Below, piece after piece: positions 44,807 to 55,066 of a stretch of 64,000 nt of DNA (its first letter is position 1; each line of letters starts with the position of its first letter). The translations under genes and the position numbers were made by a program. The stretch is taken from NCBI RefSeq assembly GCF_022771645.1, contig NZ_JALFCU010000064.1:20338-84337 (forward strand), in the 5' to 3' direction. This stretch comes from Selenomonas sp. (GTDB taxonomy: Bacteria > Bacillota > Negativicutes > Selenomonadales > Selenomonadaceae). Below the pieces are notes generated by a model that worked only from the letters and a program-made list of their open reading frames with translations, did no database searches and was not told where the DNA came from.

Positions 44807-44868
44807 GCCCTACCTCCGACACCCTTTCCACCGCTAACGCGGTCCCCCTTCCCCGTAGGGGAAGGCTG
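44807..44868 (+). repeat. REP-like double-hairpin repeat, copy D
   Basis: Diverged copy with CACCGCTAACGCGGT and CCCCTTCCCCGTAGGGGAAGG. It faces copy C head to head; between them TCGAAGG and CCTTCGA (44757-44780) form another small hairpin. Confidence 0.7.
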
Positions 44869-44923
44869 CTGTACTCGTAACCTTCGGCAACAGATGAAAC
44901 GATTCCATCTCTCGCAAAAAAAG

Positions 44924-45014
44924 ATCGGGACCTCTGTAATGAGGGGAACGTCGCAACCTTGCCCGTTTGGGGGAATGGGAAGGTGCGAGGTTCCCCCCAC
45001 TCAGAAATCCCGAT
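44924..45014. repeat. Long imperfect palindrome in the gap between the amylase and porin genes
   Basis: ATCGGGA...TCTG...GAGGGGAAC.TCGCA.CCTT.CCC on the left mirrors the right arm with few mismatches, ending TCCCGAT; about 34 paired positions around an 8-base centre. The 545-base gap 44547-45091 holds this, repeats C and D, a GTTTCAAAAATTGAAAC palindrome, and no gene. Confidence 0.65.
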
Positions 45015-45091
45015 GGTGTTTAGGAAATTTTGGAAATTTGCGCTGTTTCAAAAATTGAAACTTGTTTCACGCTTTTGCTGCGCTGTAGCGA

Positions 45092-46594
45092 TCAGAAATG
45101 GAAATCGACCCAGCTGCGGAGGATGTGGCGATTATACGGGGTACCCCATGTAATGTCTTCTTTGAGATGCGGCGCCCAGAGCGTCTCCCACTCGACGTTC
45201 TTCGCCGGAACGAATTTGAAGCCGTAGTACCAGCCACGAACACCGTTGCAGAAGGTCGGTTCACGTGTGCTCCACTCATCATCATGACCAAGGTCGCCAT
45301 ACGCGCCGAGGTTCATCCATTTTGCATAGAGACCCCACGAACCTTTCTTATTGAGGTCAGTGCCACGATAGTCAATGCGAACAGCAATGTCACGATCGCC
45401 ATGACCGTTGCCGCCCGTCGTATTGGTAATTGCCTTGACATAAGAACCCGTGACTGTGAAATCTTTGAAGAGTTTCGCCTTCAAATCTGCAGCCCAGAAT
45501 CCCGACGTATCGTACCAATAGCCGTTCGCCTTGTTCCAATCATCGCGGCTATCCTGATATTTGTTGCCAACAAGACGCGAGTAAGAAACGTTAGCATCCA
45601 AGTATTTACCAATCGGGCCCCAGAAATTGAGCGTTGCTACAATCGGGGAACGGCGAGAGTAAATATCCGTAACCTTATAAACGCCGGAACCAGCAGATGT
45701 TTCTTCCGTCCTATAATCCGTGCAATCAGCAGCGGACTTCCAATACTGGGCGCTCATCCACCAACCATGACCATGCTCGATCGGATGATACGTCTGGATG
45801 CCATCGACCTGACCGCCGAGCAAAAGGTTCTGCATGCCGATGCCGTTCCATTTGCGACCGATGTTCGTGTACCAATCATGCTTCGGACCGAGCTGCAGTT
45901 CCATCCAGATATTTGAAATCGTGCCGGAGTGGTTTTCATCATAGGCAGTAAGATCACGCTGCGAACCCGTAATTGGAACATTACCAACTACGACACGACC
46001 ATCTTTTACGCCACCTTTGCCTGTCATGACATACTCGCGATCGCGATAGCGCGCATTCTTCTCGATCGTGAAACGAGCAACTGCGTGATCATTGACCTTC
46101 ATCTGGCCTTCGAGATCCATGTAGAAGCGGTTGTTGTAATCGCCATTATGACTATCAGCCTTCAAGCCATTATCATCACCGGCCTGGATACGACCCATGC
46201 CCCAGATTTTGAACTTGTCCGTCTTCTCTTTGAGGTCTTTGATGTCCTTCGTGTTCTGCGCCGTCTGTTTTTTCAGCGTCGCGATCTCGTCGCCGTACTC
46301 GGCAGCGAGCTTGTCGAGGACTGCCTGGTCGCCGATGCCGAGGCCGCCTTTCTGCATGGCCTTCGCGACAATCGACGCCATCTCATAGCGCGTCATCGTG
46401 CGGTCGCCCTGGAACGTGCCATCGCCCATGCCGTCGATCACGCCGTCTTTGGCGAGGTAATCAAGCGCGTCATACGCCCAATGTCCCTGTGGCACGTCGC
46501 TGAAGCTGTCCGCACCTTCGGCGGCGAATGCCGTGCCAGAGACGCTGACCGTCAAGCCGACGAGCAGCGCCAAGGCTTTCTTGCTGAGTTTCAT
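45092..46594 (-). CDS. ompM: OmpM-type outer-membrane porin with SLH domain
   Basis: A 500-residue protein. A signal peptide (MKLSKKALALLVGLTVSVSG, cleavage after AFA) is followed by one SLH domain (FSDVPQGHWAYDALDYLAKDGVIDGMGDGTFQGDRTMTRYEMA), a coiled coil (KKQTAQNTKDIKDLKEKTDKF) and a beta-barrel with alternating hydrophobic residues that ends in ...DFHF. This is the layout of the Negativicute OmpM porins, which tether the outer membrane to peptidoglycan polyamines. A leader of about 150 bases separates the ATG from the nearest -10-like TAAAAT. Probably an abundant general porin. Confidence 0.9.
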   Translation of the reverse strand: MKLSKKALALLVGLTVSVSGTAFAAEGADSFSDVPQGHWAYDALDYLAKDGVIDGMGDGTFQGDRTMTRYEMASIVAKAMQKGGLGIGDQAVLDKLAAEYGDEIATLKKQTAQNTKDIKDLKEKTDKFKIWGMGRIQAGDDNGLKADSHNGDYNNRFYMDLEGQMKVNDHAVARFTIEKNARYRDREYVMTGKGGVKDGRVVVGNVPITGSQRDLTAYDENHSGTISNIWMELQLGPKHDWYTNIGRKWNGIGMQNLLLGGQVDGIQTYHPIEHGHGWWMSAQYWKSAADCTDYRTEETSAGSGVYKVTDIYSRRSPIVATLNFWGPIGKYLDANVSYSRLVGNKYQDSRDDWNKANGYWYDTSGFWAADLKAKLFKDFTVTGSYVKAITNTTGGNGHGDRDIAVRIDYRGTDLNKKGSWGLYAKWMNLGAYGDLGHDDEWSTREPTFCNGVRGWYYGFKFVPAKNVEWETLWAPHLKEDITWGTPYNRHILRSWVDFHF

Positions 46595-46851
46595 CTAGAA
46601 AGACTTCCTTTCCCTGTGGAGCGCATGAACCCTTCATGCTGCCCCAGAATCCTTGGTATCTATCTATCACAGGTCTTCCGAATGTCTTTCCTTGTTTCGC
46701 CTTTCGGTTCCCTGTAATATTCCTTGGCAATGTCTTGCCTTTCGATGGTTCTTATTTTATCGCAAAACCAACGAAAAATCGATAGGTTTCGGCGCTTTTG
46801 AACGTAAGTACGCGCCTTGAAACATGTTTCCGCGCGGTTGTCGGCGTTCCG

Positions 46852-47637
46852 TCACGCGTTCGCGACGAGCATCGCACCGACGCCGGCGTAGACCGCCGCC
46901 GCTTTCTTTTTGATCACGTCGCGTGCCGTGTCGACGACGTAGGCGTGGTCGTGGTAGGCCTCGAGCATGGGCAGGTCGTTCACCTCGTCGCCGATGACGT
47001 AGACGTCCGCGTCCGGCCAGTTCATCAGCTGCTTGAGGTGCTCGATGCCCGAGGACTTGCTGATGCCCGGCGGCGTGATGTCGAGGCTGCAGCGGTTCGG
47101 GTAGGCGTGGAGGAACTCCCCGTACTTCGCGTTCAGCACGTCGGCCGCCGCCGCGGAATCGCGCGGGTCTTCGAAGCCGAGCGAGAACTGGTGGATCTGC
47201 GGCAACGTCAGGATGTCTTTTTCCTCGATGTAGATGACGGGGAAATCCCACTCTTTGCCCTCGCGCATGATCCACGAGCCTTCGCTTTCATGGCAGAGGT
47301 ACGTGCGGTCTTTCGCCGAGAATGCAAAGTGGAACGATGCTTGCACGCACGGTTCTTCGCTGACTTTTTTGAGAATCTCGGGCTGAATCTGCCCCTGGTA
47401 CAGCACAGCGCCGTCCTTGTCGCAGATGATGGCGCCGTTGTTGCAGACGGCGAAGTCAAACTCGATGCCGTAGTGCCGCAGCTGCGGCGTGAGCATGCCG
47501 AGGTCACGCCCGCTGACGGGGCCGAACTTGTGCCCGGCCTCGCGCCAGACGTGCACGCCATCGACGTCGTCCTTTGAAATCGTATCTTCGCGGAAAAGCG
47601 TGCCGTCATAATCGCTGCAAGCGATCTTCATGACCAT
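46852..47637 (-). CDS. Cof-type HAD-IIB family phosphatase
   Basis: A 261-residue HAD hydrolase of the Cof/YidA type. Motif I is CSDYDGTLFRED, motif II SGRD, cap domain in the middle, and the final acidic motif GDEVNDLPMLE. These are promiscuous sugar-phosphate or FMN phosphatases. ATG 47637 (MVMKIA) follows AAGGAGG; the methionine two codons later is possible. It follows the alpha-glucosidase gene by 32 bases and may be co-transcribed, which suits a sugar-phosphate role. Confidence 0.86.
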   Translation of the reverse strand: MVMKIACSDYDGTLFREDTISKDDVDGVHVWREAGHKFGPVSGRDLGMLTPQLRHYGIEFDFAVCNNGAIICDKDGAVLYQGQIQPEILKKVSEEPCVQASFHFAFSAKDRTYLCHESEGSWIMREGKEWDFPVIYIEEKDILTLPQIHQFSLGFEDPRDSAAAADVLNAKYGEFLHAYPNRCSLDITPPGISKSSGIEHLKQLMNWPDADVYVIGDEVNDLPMLEAYHDHAYVVDTARDVIKKKAAAVYAGVGAMLVANA

Positions 47638-47669
47638 GGTGCTATCCGCCTCCTTCTTCCTTGTTTTTT

Positions 47670-49370
47670 TTATTGTTCATGAAATTGCTGCGCGGCCGTC
47701 GTATACACGACGGCTTCGAACGGGCGCAGGATGCCAGGTTCTTCGCCGGCCTGCTGGGCCGTGGGGTAGCTGTCCGTCAGGAGGTTCATGCCGCGCACGA
47801 GGTCGGCGTCGTACGATGCCGTCTCCGCCGTGAAGTTCACGAGCGTGACGGTCGCCTCAGCGCCGAGCGTGCGGCGGAAGGCGTAGATGCTTTCGCTGTT
47901 CGTCAGGAGCTCCGTGTAGTCGCCGGCCGTCAGGCAGAGGGTCGCGCTGCGGAGCTTCGCGAGGTGGCGATAGTACGAGAGCACGGAGTCCGCGTTCTCG
48001 GCCTCGTTCTCGACCGTGTATGTGCGATCGTGCTCGACGGGCAGCCACGGCAATCCTGTCGTGAAGCCGCAGTGCGCTGCGCGCGTCCACTGCATCGGCG
48101 TGCGCGCGTTGTCGCGCGAGAAGCGGTGCACGGAGTGGAGCGCCGCCGCCTCCGTATGGCCTTCGGCGAGGGCACGGCGGTACTGGTTGTGCGACGAGAG
48201 GTCGTTGTAGCATTCGATCGAGCCCCAGGCGACATTCGCCATGCCGATCTCCTGGCCTTCGTAGATGAACGGCGTGCCGCGGAGCGTCATGAGCACCGTC
48301 GCCATCCCTTTCGCTGCGAGGTCGCGATCCGCGCCCTCGGGGAGGAAATGGTTGATGCAGCGCGGCTGGTCGTGGTTCTCGAAGAAGATCGGATACCAGC
48401 CATTGTTCGCCGTCGCCGTCTGGCTCGCCGTCAGCGCTTTTTTCAGCGCCGTCAGCGGCCACGGCTTTGCGTGACACCAGACCTCGGCGCCGCCCGGGAA
48501 CTGGACGTCCATGTGGCTGAACTCGAACAGCATGTCGAACACGCCGTTGTCGCCGACCCATTTGTCGAGATCCTCGGCCGGGACGCCGTTCGCCTCGCCG
48601 ACCGTGAAGATGTCATGGCCGTCAAAGACGTTTTCCTTGAACTCGTGGAGATAGTCGAGGATGCCCGTCGTGTTCGCTTCCATGGCGTGGATGTCGACGA
48701 GGCCGTCGTTGCTGTCCGGCTGGCCGTCCTTGAACTCCGGCTTCTTGATGTAGACGATGGCATCGATGCGGAAGCCGCCGACGCCCTTGTCGAGCCAGAA
48801 ATTCGCCGCGTCGTAGAGCGCCTGGCGCACGTCGGGGTTCGCCCAGTTGAGGTCCGGCTGCTGCGGCGCGAACGTGTGCAGATAGTACTGCTGACGCTCC
48901 TCGCACCACGTCCAGGCCGAGCCGCCGAAGATCGAACGCCAGTTCGTCGGCGCCGAGCCATCGGGCTTTGCGTCGCGCCAGACGTACCAATCGGCCTTCG
49001 GGTTCGTCCGGTCCTTTTTCGACGCGAGGAACCACGGGTGCTGGTCGGACGAGTGGTTGTAGACGAGATCCATGACGATGCGGATGCCCCGCTTTTTCGC
49101 CTCGGCGATGAGGCGTTCCATGTCCTCCATCGTGCCGTACGACGGATCGATGGCGGTGTAGTCGGCGATATCGTAGCCGTTGTCGACCATCGGCGACGGA
49201 TACACCGGCGTCATCCAGACGGCGCCGACGCCGAGCGTCTTCAGGTAGTCGAGGCGCGCCGTGATGCCGTTGAGGTCGCCCGTGCCGCTGCCCGTCGTAT
49301 CGAGGAAGCTTTTCGGATAAATCTGGTAGACCTGGCTGGTCTGCCACCATTTGAGGGATTTTTTCATCAT
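47670..49370 (-). CDS. Alpha-glucosidase, GH13 (oligo-1,6-glucosidase/maltase type)
   Basis: A 566-residue cytoplasmic GH13_31-type enzyme. Catalytic parts: DLVYNHSSDQH, GFRIDAIVYI (nucleophile D), FTVGEANGVPAE (acid) and FFENHDQPRC. The residue after the nucleophile is Ala rather than Val, a position that in characterised relatives favours alpha-1,4 over alpha-1,6 bonds, so maltose-type substrates are likely. No signal peptide. ATG 49370 follows GGAGG. It lies downstream of the alpha-glucoside PTS and probably splits imported phosphorylated or free maltosides. Confidence 0.88.
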   Translation of the reverse strand: MMKKSLKWWQTSQVYQIYPKSFLDTTGSGTGDLNGITARLDYLKTLGVGAVWMTPVYPSPMVDNGYDIADYTAIDPSYGTMEDMERLIAEAKKRGIRIVMDLVYNHSSDQHPWFLASKKDRTNPKADWYVWRDAKPDGSAPTNWRSIFGGSAWTWCEERQQYYLHTFAPQQPDLNWANPDVRQALYDAANFWLDKGVGGFRIDAIVYIKKPEFKDGQPDSNDGLVDIHAMEANTTGILDYLHEFKENVFDGHDIFTVGEANGVPAEDLDKWVGDNGVFDMLFEFSHMDVQFPGGAEVWCHAKPWPLTALKKALTASQTATANNGWYPIFFENHDQPRCINHFLPEGADRDLAAKGMATVLMTLRGTPFIYEGQEIGMANVAWGSIECYNDLSSHNQYRRALAEGHTEAAALHSVHRFSRDNARTPMQWTRAAHCGFTTGLPWLPVEHDRTYTVENEAENADSVLSYYRHLAKLRSATLCLTAGDYTELLTNSESIYAFRRTLGAEATVTLVNFTAETASYDADLVRGMNLLTDSYPTAQQAGEEPGILRPFEAVVYTTAAQQFHEQ

Positions 49371-49546
49371 TGTGTTTTCCTCCGTCCACAAAACGGAAGC
49401 ATTACGACAAACGGCCGCCCTGCCTCACAGGCTCATGGCGACCGTCTGCCTTCCCGCTTCTGGGGGATTTAGGGAAATTGGGAAAAATGGGGTAAGGAAA
49501 TATATTTTCAAGCAATTTTTTGGGGGAAAATTGCCGAAAATCTGGA

Positions 49547-51664
49547 TCAGAACGTGATGACGTCGCTCTCGGCGCTCGTGACGGCGCCGTCCGCGGCTTT
49601 CTTCAGCTGCGGGTACTCGGCGGAGTTCGTGATCGCCATCATGACGATGTCATTGTAGCCGGCATCCTTGATGACCTGGCGGTCGAACTGGATGAGCTTG
49701 TCGCCGGCTTTGACGTGGTCGTTCTGTTTGACGAAGCACGTGAAGCCTTTACCCTGCATGTTGACCGTGTCGAGGCCGATGTGGATGAGGAGCTCGGCGC
49801 CGTTCGTGAAGCGCAGGCCGACGGCATGGTTGCTTTCCGCCATGACCATCGTGACTTCCGCGTCGGCAGGCGCGACGACCGTGTCCGTCGTCGGCTCGAT
49901 GGCGACGCCGTCGCCCATCATTTTCTTCGAGAACATCTCATCGGGGACTTCGCTCATGTCGATGAGCTTGCCGCTGACGCAGGCTTTGATGCCCATAGCA
50001 AGCGTCTTGTCGGCCGCCGGGGCAGCGGGCGCTGCAGCGGGTGCAGGCTCTTCGGAGAGTGCGGAGACGTCGCCTTTCAGCAGCGCGTCGAAGTAGCCGC
50101 GCACCTGCGGGACGTTCATGCCGACGATGACCTGGATGGCGCGGCCGTTCTTGACGAGGCCGTACGCGCCGGCTTTCGTGAACTTGCTCGGCGAGCCGAC
50201 CTTGTCGGGGTCTGCGACCGTGACGCGGAGGCGCGTCGCGCAGTTCGTGACTTCTTTGATGTTCGACGGGCCGCCGAGGCTGTCGAGGTAGACGCGCGCC
50301 TGGATGGCGAGCTTGTTGCCGGCGAGGCCCATCTCTTCCATTTCTTTCTTCGCCTGGTACTCGGCTTTGGAGAACAATTTGTCCTCGACGTCATCGGCCG
50401 TGCGGCCCGGCGTCGGGTAGTCGTTCTTCAGGATGAGGAAACGGAACACGAAGAAGTAAATGAAGAAGAACGCGATGCCGATGATGATCTGCATGATGTA
50501 CGTGCCGGCATGATACTGGAACAGGGGGATCCAGTTCTGCACGAAGCAGTCGATGAGGCCGCCGCCGAAGTTGCCGGACAGGCCAAAGGCATAGAGCGTC
50601 GTGGAGAGCGTCGCCGCGAGGACGGCATGTGCTGCATAGAGGAGCGGCGCGACGAAGAGGAACGTGAACTCGATCGGCTCCGTGATGCCGCAGAGGACAG
50701 CGGTCAGCGTGGCCGGGATGAGGAGCGCGGCCGTCTTTTTCTTCTTTTCAGGACGTGCGCACATGTACATGGCGAGGGCTGCACCCGGCAGGCCCCAGAC
50801 TTTCGACGAACCGTGGAGGGCGAAGCCGCCTTCCGGGAAGAGCTCGCTCAGGCTCTGCGCGCTCGTGGCGAAGTCCTGAAGATGCTGCAGCCAGTAGGCC
50901 TGGATGCCGCCGTCGCAGACGGCCGGGCCGAAGATGAACGGGAGATAGATGAAATGATGGAGGCCGGCCGGCAGGAGGATGCGTTCGGAGAACGTGTAGC
51001 ACCAGACGCCGACGAGGCCGGACGTCTTGAGGAAGAACTGGAACTGCTCGATGACGTGCTGGACCGCAGGCCAGACAAAGCAGAAGACAAGCGCCATCGG
51101 GATCATGACGGCGAAGCCGACGGCCACAACGAACGCCGGGCCTTTGAAGATGCCAAGCCACTCGGGGATCTCGGTATCATAGAACCGGTTGTGCAGGTAT
51201 GCGCTCACGCAAGCGATGAAGATCGCGCCGAGCATGCCCATGTCGAGCGTCTTGATGTTCGCGATCATCGCGAGGCCCGTACCCGCGCCGGCGTTCTGGG
51301 AATAATCCACTCCAAAGAAAGCGCCGTGCAGCGAGAGGAAACCGGAGATGAAGTAGTTGAAGCACATGTAGATGACGAAGGATTCCATGGCCGCGCGGCC
51401 CGGTTCCTTCTTCGCGAAGCCGATCGGCACCGCGATGGCGAAGAGGATCGGCATCTGTGCGAACACCGTCCAAGCGCCCTGCTCGACGACGTACCAGAAA
51501 TCATACCAGACGGTTCCCTTGTCTGCGATCGCTCCGAGGAGCATCGTGTTCTTGCAGATAATGGAAATTGCTACGGTGAGACCAAAGAATGCGAACAGGA
51601 TGACCGGCGTGTACATCGCGCCGCCAAACCGTTGCAGTTCTTGCATGACACGGTCTTTTGACAT
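49547..51664 (-). CDS. PTS alpha-glucoside-type IICBA protein
   Basis: A 705-residue PTS permease with all three domains: EIIC (residues 1-430, about ten helices, MIPMALVFCFVWP and GITEPIEFTFLFVAP), EIIB with reactive cysteine in VTNCATRLRVTV, and EIIA (crr-like) with histidine in LLIHIGLDTVNMQGKGF, joined by an Ala/Pro linker. It belongs to the glucose/maltose/alpha-glucoside group. ATG 51664 follows GGAGGG. The alpha-glucosidase follows 176 bases downstream. Maltose or related glucosides are the likely cargo. Confidence 0.88.
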   Translation of the reverse strand: MSKDRVMQELQRFGGAMYTPVILFAFFGLTVAISIICKNTMLLGAIADKGTVWYDFWYVVEQGAWTVFAQMPILFAIAVPIGFAKKEPGRAAMESFVIYMCFNYFISGFLSLHGAFFGVDYSQNAGAGTGLAMIANIKTLDMGMLGAIFIACVSAYLHNRFYDTEIPEWLGIFKGPAFVVAVGFAVMIPMALVFCFVWPAVQHVIEQFQFFLKTSGLVGVWCYTFSERILLPAGLHHFIYLPFIFGPAVCDGGIQAYWLQHLQDFATSAQSLSELFPEGGFALHGSSKVWGLPGAALAMYMCARPEKKKKTAALLIPATLTAVLCGITEPIEFTFLFVAPLLYAAHAVLAATLSTTLYAFGLSGNFGGGLIDCFVQNWIPLFQYHAGTYIMQIIIGIAFFFIYFFVFRFLILKNDYPTPGRTADDVEDKLFSKAEYQAKKEMEEMGLAGNKLAIQARVYLDSLGGPSNIKEVTNCATRLRVTVADPDKVGSPSKFTKAGAYGLVKNGRAIQVIVGMNVPQVRGYFDALLKGDVSALSEEPAPAAAPAAPAADKTLAMGIKACVSGKLIDMSEVPDEMFSKKMMGDGVAIEPTTDTVVAPADAEVTMVMAESNHAVGLRFTNGAELLIHIGLDTVNMQGKGFTCFVKQNDHVKAGDKLIQFDRQVIKDAGYNDIVMMAITNSAEYPQLKKAADGAVTSAESDVITF

Positions 51665-51832
51665 TTCCTTTCCCTCCATTTCCCAGAGAAGCGATTTTCT
51701 TTTGGAAAACGCTCGTGAGAATCTTCTGTTGTGTTGTGGCGTATCGTTTGAATAACGTTTGAGAATTTCGCGATGGCCTTTGACTTCCTGTCTCAGGTCA
51801 CTCAACTAAGATATCTTATGGCTAAAGAATAC

Positions 51833-51870
51833 AAAAAAAGAGCCGCGAACGCAAGCGTTTCGCGGCTTTT
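51833..51870 (-). terminator. Terminator of the AAA ATPase gene
   Basis: AGCCGCGAA (51841-51849) pairs with TTCGCGGCT (51859-51867); on the minus strand a T run follows. Between here and the PTS start no clear promoter was found. Confidence 0.87.
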
Positions 51871-51948
51871 GGGCACAGGGGCGCAAATGCGGAATTTTGA
51901 TACATTTGGCGTACTTTGGTACAACGGGCATGGCGAGAGCAGTTTTCC

Positions 51949-53265
51949 TCACGGCTGTTTCAGCAAGAATCCCATATACAGCGGCAGGCTCAAGATATTT
52001 TCGTTCTGCCCGACGTTGTAATCGCCGAGCTTCACCGCGCCGCCGACGTGATATTTTTCCGGGTGGTTCAGGATCGTCTTCGTGCTTTTGACATAGCCCG
52101 TCGCCGCCTTGACTTCCACGAGCGTGCTCGTGCCTTGATAACGAATGACGAAATCCACTTCGAGTCCGGACTCCTTATGGTAGTAATAGAGCTTGCGCCC
52201 CATTTTCGAAAACAGGTCTGCGACGAGATTTTCAAAAATCGCGCCTTTGTAGCCGTAGAGGTTGCCGCGCAGGATGTCCATCTGCGTGCCGTCCTCGAGC
52301 ATGCTGACGAACAGCCCCGTGTCCGCCATGTAAACCTTGAACACGTCATTCATCGCATTGCCGTCGAGCGGCAGCTCCGGCAGCTGGAGATTGTAGCAGC
52401 GCACGATGATGCCCGCGTCCTCGATCCATTGCAGGCTGCCGCGAAACTCCGATGCGCGTCCGCCTTTTTTGATGACGGCGTACTGGAATTTTTTGTTCTC
52501 GCGGGCGAGCTGGCGCGGGATGGACTGGAAGCACTCCTTGATCTTCGCCTTGTCGCGCGGCTCGGCGTATTTCACCATGTCGTCTTCATACGCGCGGACG
52601 ATATCGCGCTGGAGTCCGAGGACGCGGTTCATCTGCCGATGGTCGACGAAATCCTGCACGACCTCCGGCATGCCGCCGACAACGGCATACTCCAGCAACA
52701 GCTGTCGCAATCGCTTGTGGAGCGCTGCAGGAACGGGCGACGCCGTGTCGAGGCAACGCTGGAGAAGCGCAACGACCGGCGCGCTGATGCCGTTCGCCCA
52801 AAGAAATTCTTCGAAATCAAGCGGCCGCATCGTGAGGGTCGTCTCGTAGCCGACGGGCACGGAACGCGGCTCGCCATAGCCCGCCACGCCGAGGAGCGAG
52901 CCTGTCGCGATCACGTCGAACCGCCCGTCAAGCTTGAAAAACTTCAGCGAGGTCCGAGCTTCGGGGCAAGCCTGGATTTCGTCAAAAACGAGCACGGTCT
53001 TGCCCGGCACGAACTGTACATCTGCTGGCAGGAGCGCCGACATCATCATCATGAGATGATCGACCGCGAGCGACTCGGCAAAGATGTCGCTATACTCCGG
53101 GTGTTCCAAAAAATTGAGATACACGACGGATTCATAATTCTCCTGCGCGAACGCCAGCACGGAATACGTCTTGCCGCACTGGCGGCAGCCTTTCAAGACG
53201 AGCGGCTTGTGATCCGCTTCCGCTTTCCAGCGCCGCAACTCTTCTTCCATCTTTCGCTGGAGCAT
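51949..53265 (-). CDS. AAA_14 ATPase with DUF4143 C-terminal domain
   Basis: A 438-residue protein. Walker A is LKGCRQCGKTYS, Walker B VLVFDEIQACPEA, sensor ATGSLLG, then LEYAVVGGMPEVVQDFV and a C-terminal domain with LEVDFVIRY and TLVEVKA, which resembles a PD-(D/E)XK nuclease-like motif (DF, EVK). Function of this widespread family is unknown; it is often mobile and found in defence contexts. It is monocistronic, with a strong promoter preceded by a 19-bp direct repeat. Confidence 0.85.
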   Translation of the reverse strand: MLQRKMEEELRRWKAEADHKPLVLKGCRQCGKTYSVLAFAQENYESVVYLNFLEHPEYSDIFAESLAVDHLMMMMSALLPADVQFVPGKTVLVFDEIQACPEARTSLKFFKLDGRFDVIATGSLLGVAGYGEPRSVPVGYETTLTMRPLDFEEFLWANGISAPVVALLQRCLDTASPVPAALHKRLRQLLLEYAVVGGMPEVVQDFVDHRQMNRVLGLQRDIVRAYEDDMVKYAEPRDKAKIKECFQSIPRQLARENKKFQYAVIKKGGRASEFRGSLQWIEDAGIIVRCYNLQLPELPLDGNAMNDVFKVYMADTGLFVSMLEDGTQMDILRGNLYGYKGAIFENLVADLFSKMGRKLYYYHKESGLEVDFVIRYQGTSTLVEVKAATGYVKSTKTILNHPEKYHVGGAVKLGDYNVGQNENILSLPLYMGFLLKQP

Positions 53266-53287
53266 CCGCATCCCTTCTTTCAAGAGC

Positions 53288-53316
53288 ATCATACGCGATG
53301 GGTGACACTTTTTCAA
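53288..53316 (-). promoter_or_regulatory. Promoter of the AAA ATPase gene
   Basis: TTGAAA (53311-53316), 17 bases, TATGAT (53288-53293). The -35 box lies inside the first copy of the direct repeat. Confidence 0.78.
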
Positions 53317-53359
53317 GGGAAATTTCGTGAATTTTTACATTTTTTCAAGGGAAATTTCG
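53309..53359. repeat. 19-bp direct repeat over the -35 region of the AAA ATPase gene
   Basis: TTTTTCAAGGGAAATTTCG occurs at 53309-53327 and again at 53341-53359, 32 bp apart (about three helical turns). Confidence 0.8.
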
Positions 53360-53490
53360 ATGCAACTCGACACTTTTCCAGTATACAGAATTCCCCATCA
53401 CAAAAATCATTGCTTTTTCCTCGGATTTATCGCATTTTTTATCGAAAAAACGCCCATCTCATCACAAAATTTTTCATCCGCACAAAAAAT

Positions 53491-53515
53491 GCAGCCCGCC
53501 GTTTCCGGCAAGCTG
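53491..53515 (-). terminator. Terminator of gdhA
   Basis: On the minus strand GCAGCTTGCCG-GAAA-CGGCGGGCTGC (one mismatch) is followed by ATTTTTT. Confidence 0.8.
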
Positions 53516-53550
53516 CAAGCGCTGCAAGGGATTGCTGCAAATTGATAGGG

Positions 53551-54900
<1,350 letters not shown>

Positions 54901-54929
54901 GTTGAAACACTTCCTTTCAATTGATATAC

Positions 54930-54958
54930 AGTATACAGTACCTTAACACGTTTGTAAA
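54930..54958 (-). promoter_or_regulatory. Promoter of gdhA
   Basis: TTTACA (54953-54958), 17 bases, TATACT (54930-54935). Confidence 0.8.
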
Positions 54959-55007
54959 TTCCAAAATCCCCTACCAAAGTACAAAAATCGATGGTAACGA
55001 CGAGCGG

Positions 55008-55050
55008 ACGAGGCTGCCCCGCCAGCAACATGCTGGCGGGGCAGCCTCGT
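55008..55050. terminator. 20-bp perfect hairpin behind hyuA
   Basis: ACGAGGCTGCCCCGCCAGCA pairs with its exact complement around ACA. On the plus strand it is followed by TTTT; on the minus strand, the direction of hyuA, no T run follows. Confidence 0.8.
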
Positions 55051-55066
55051 TTTTCGTGTGCACTGC

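Noticed and set aside
45048..45064. GTTTCAAAAATTGAAAC as porin terminator
   Set aside because: Stem of seven with a short loop; the T run is weak and the larger hairpin behind it is an equal candidate, so no terminator was assigned.
51700..51830. Catabolite (cre) site or antiterminator upstream of the alpha-glucoside PTS
   Set aside because: Near matches around the AAACG words miss the required spacing by one base; no RAT-like stem or convincing promoter was found.
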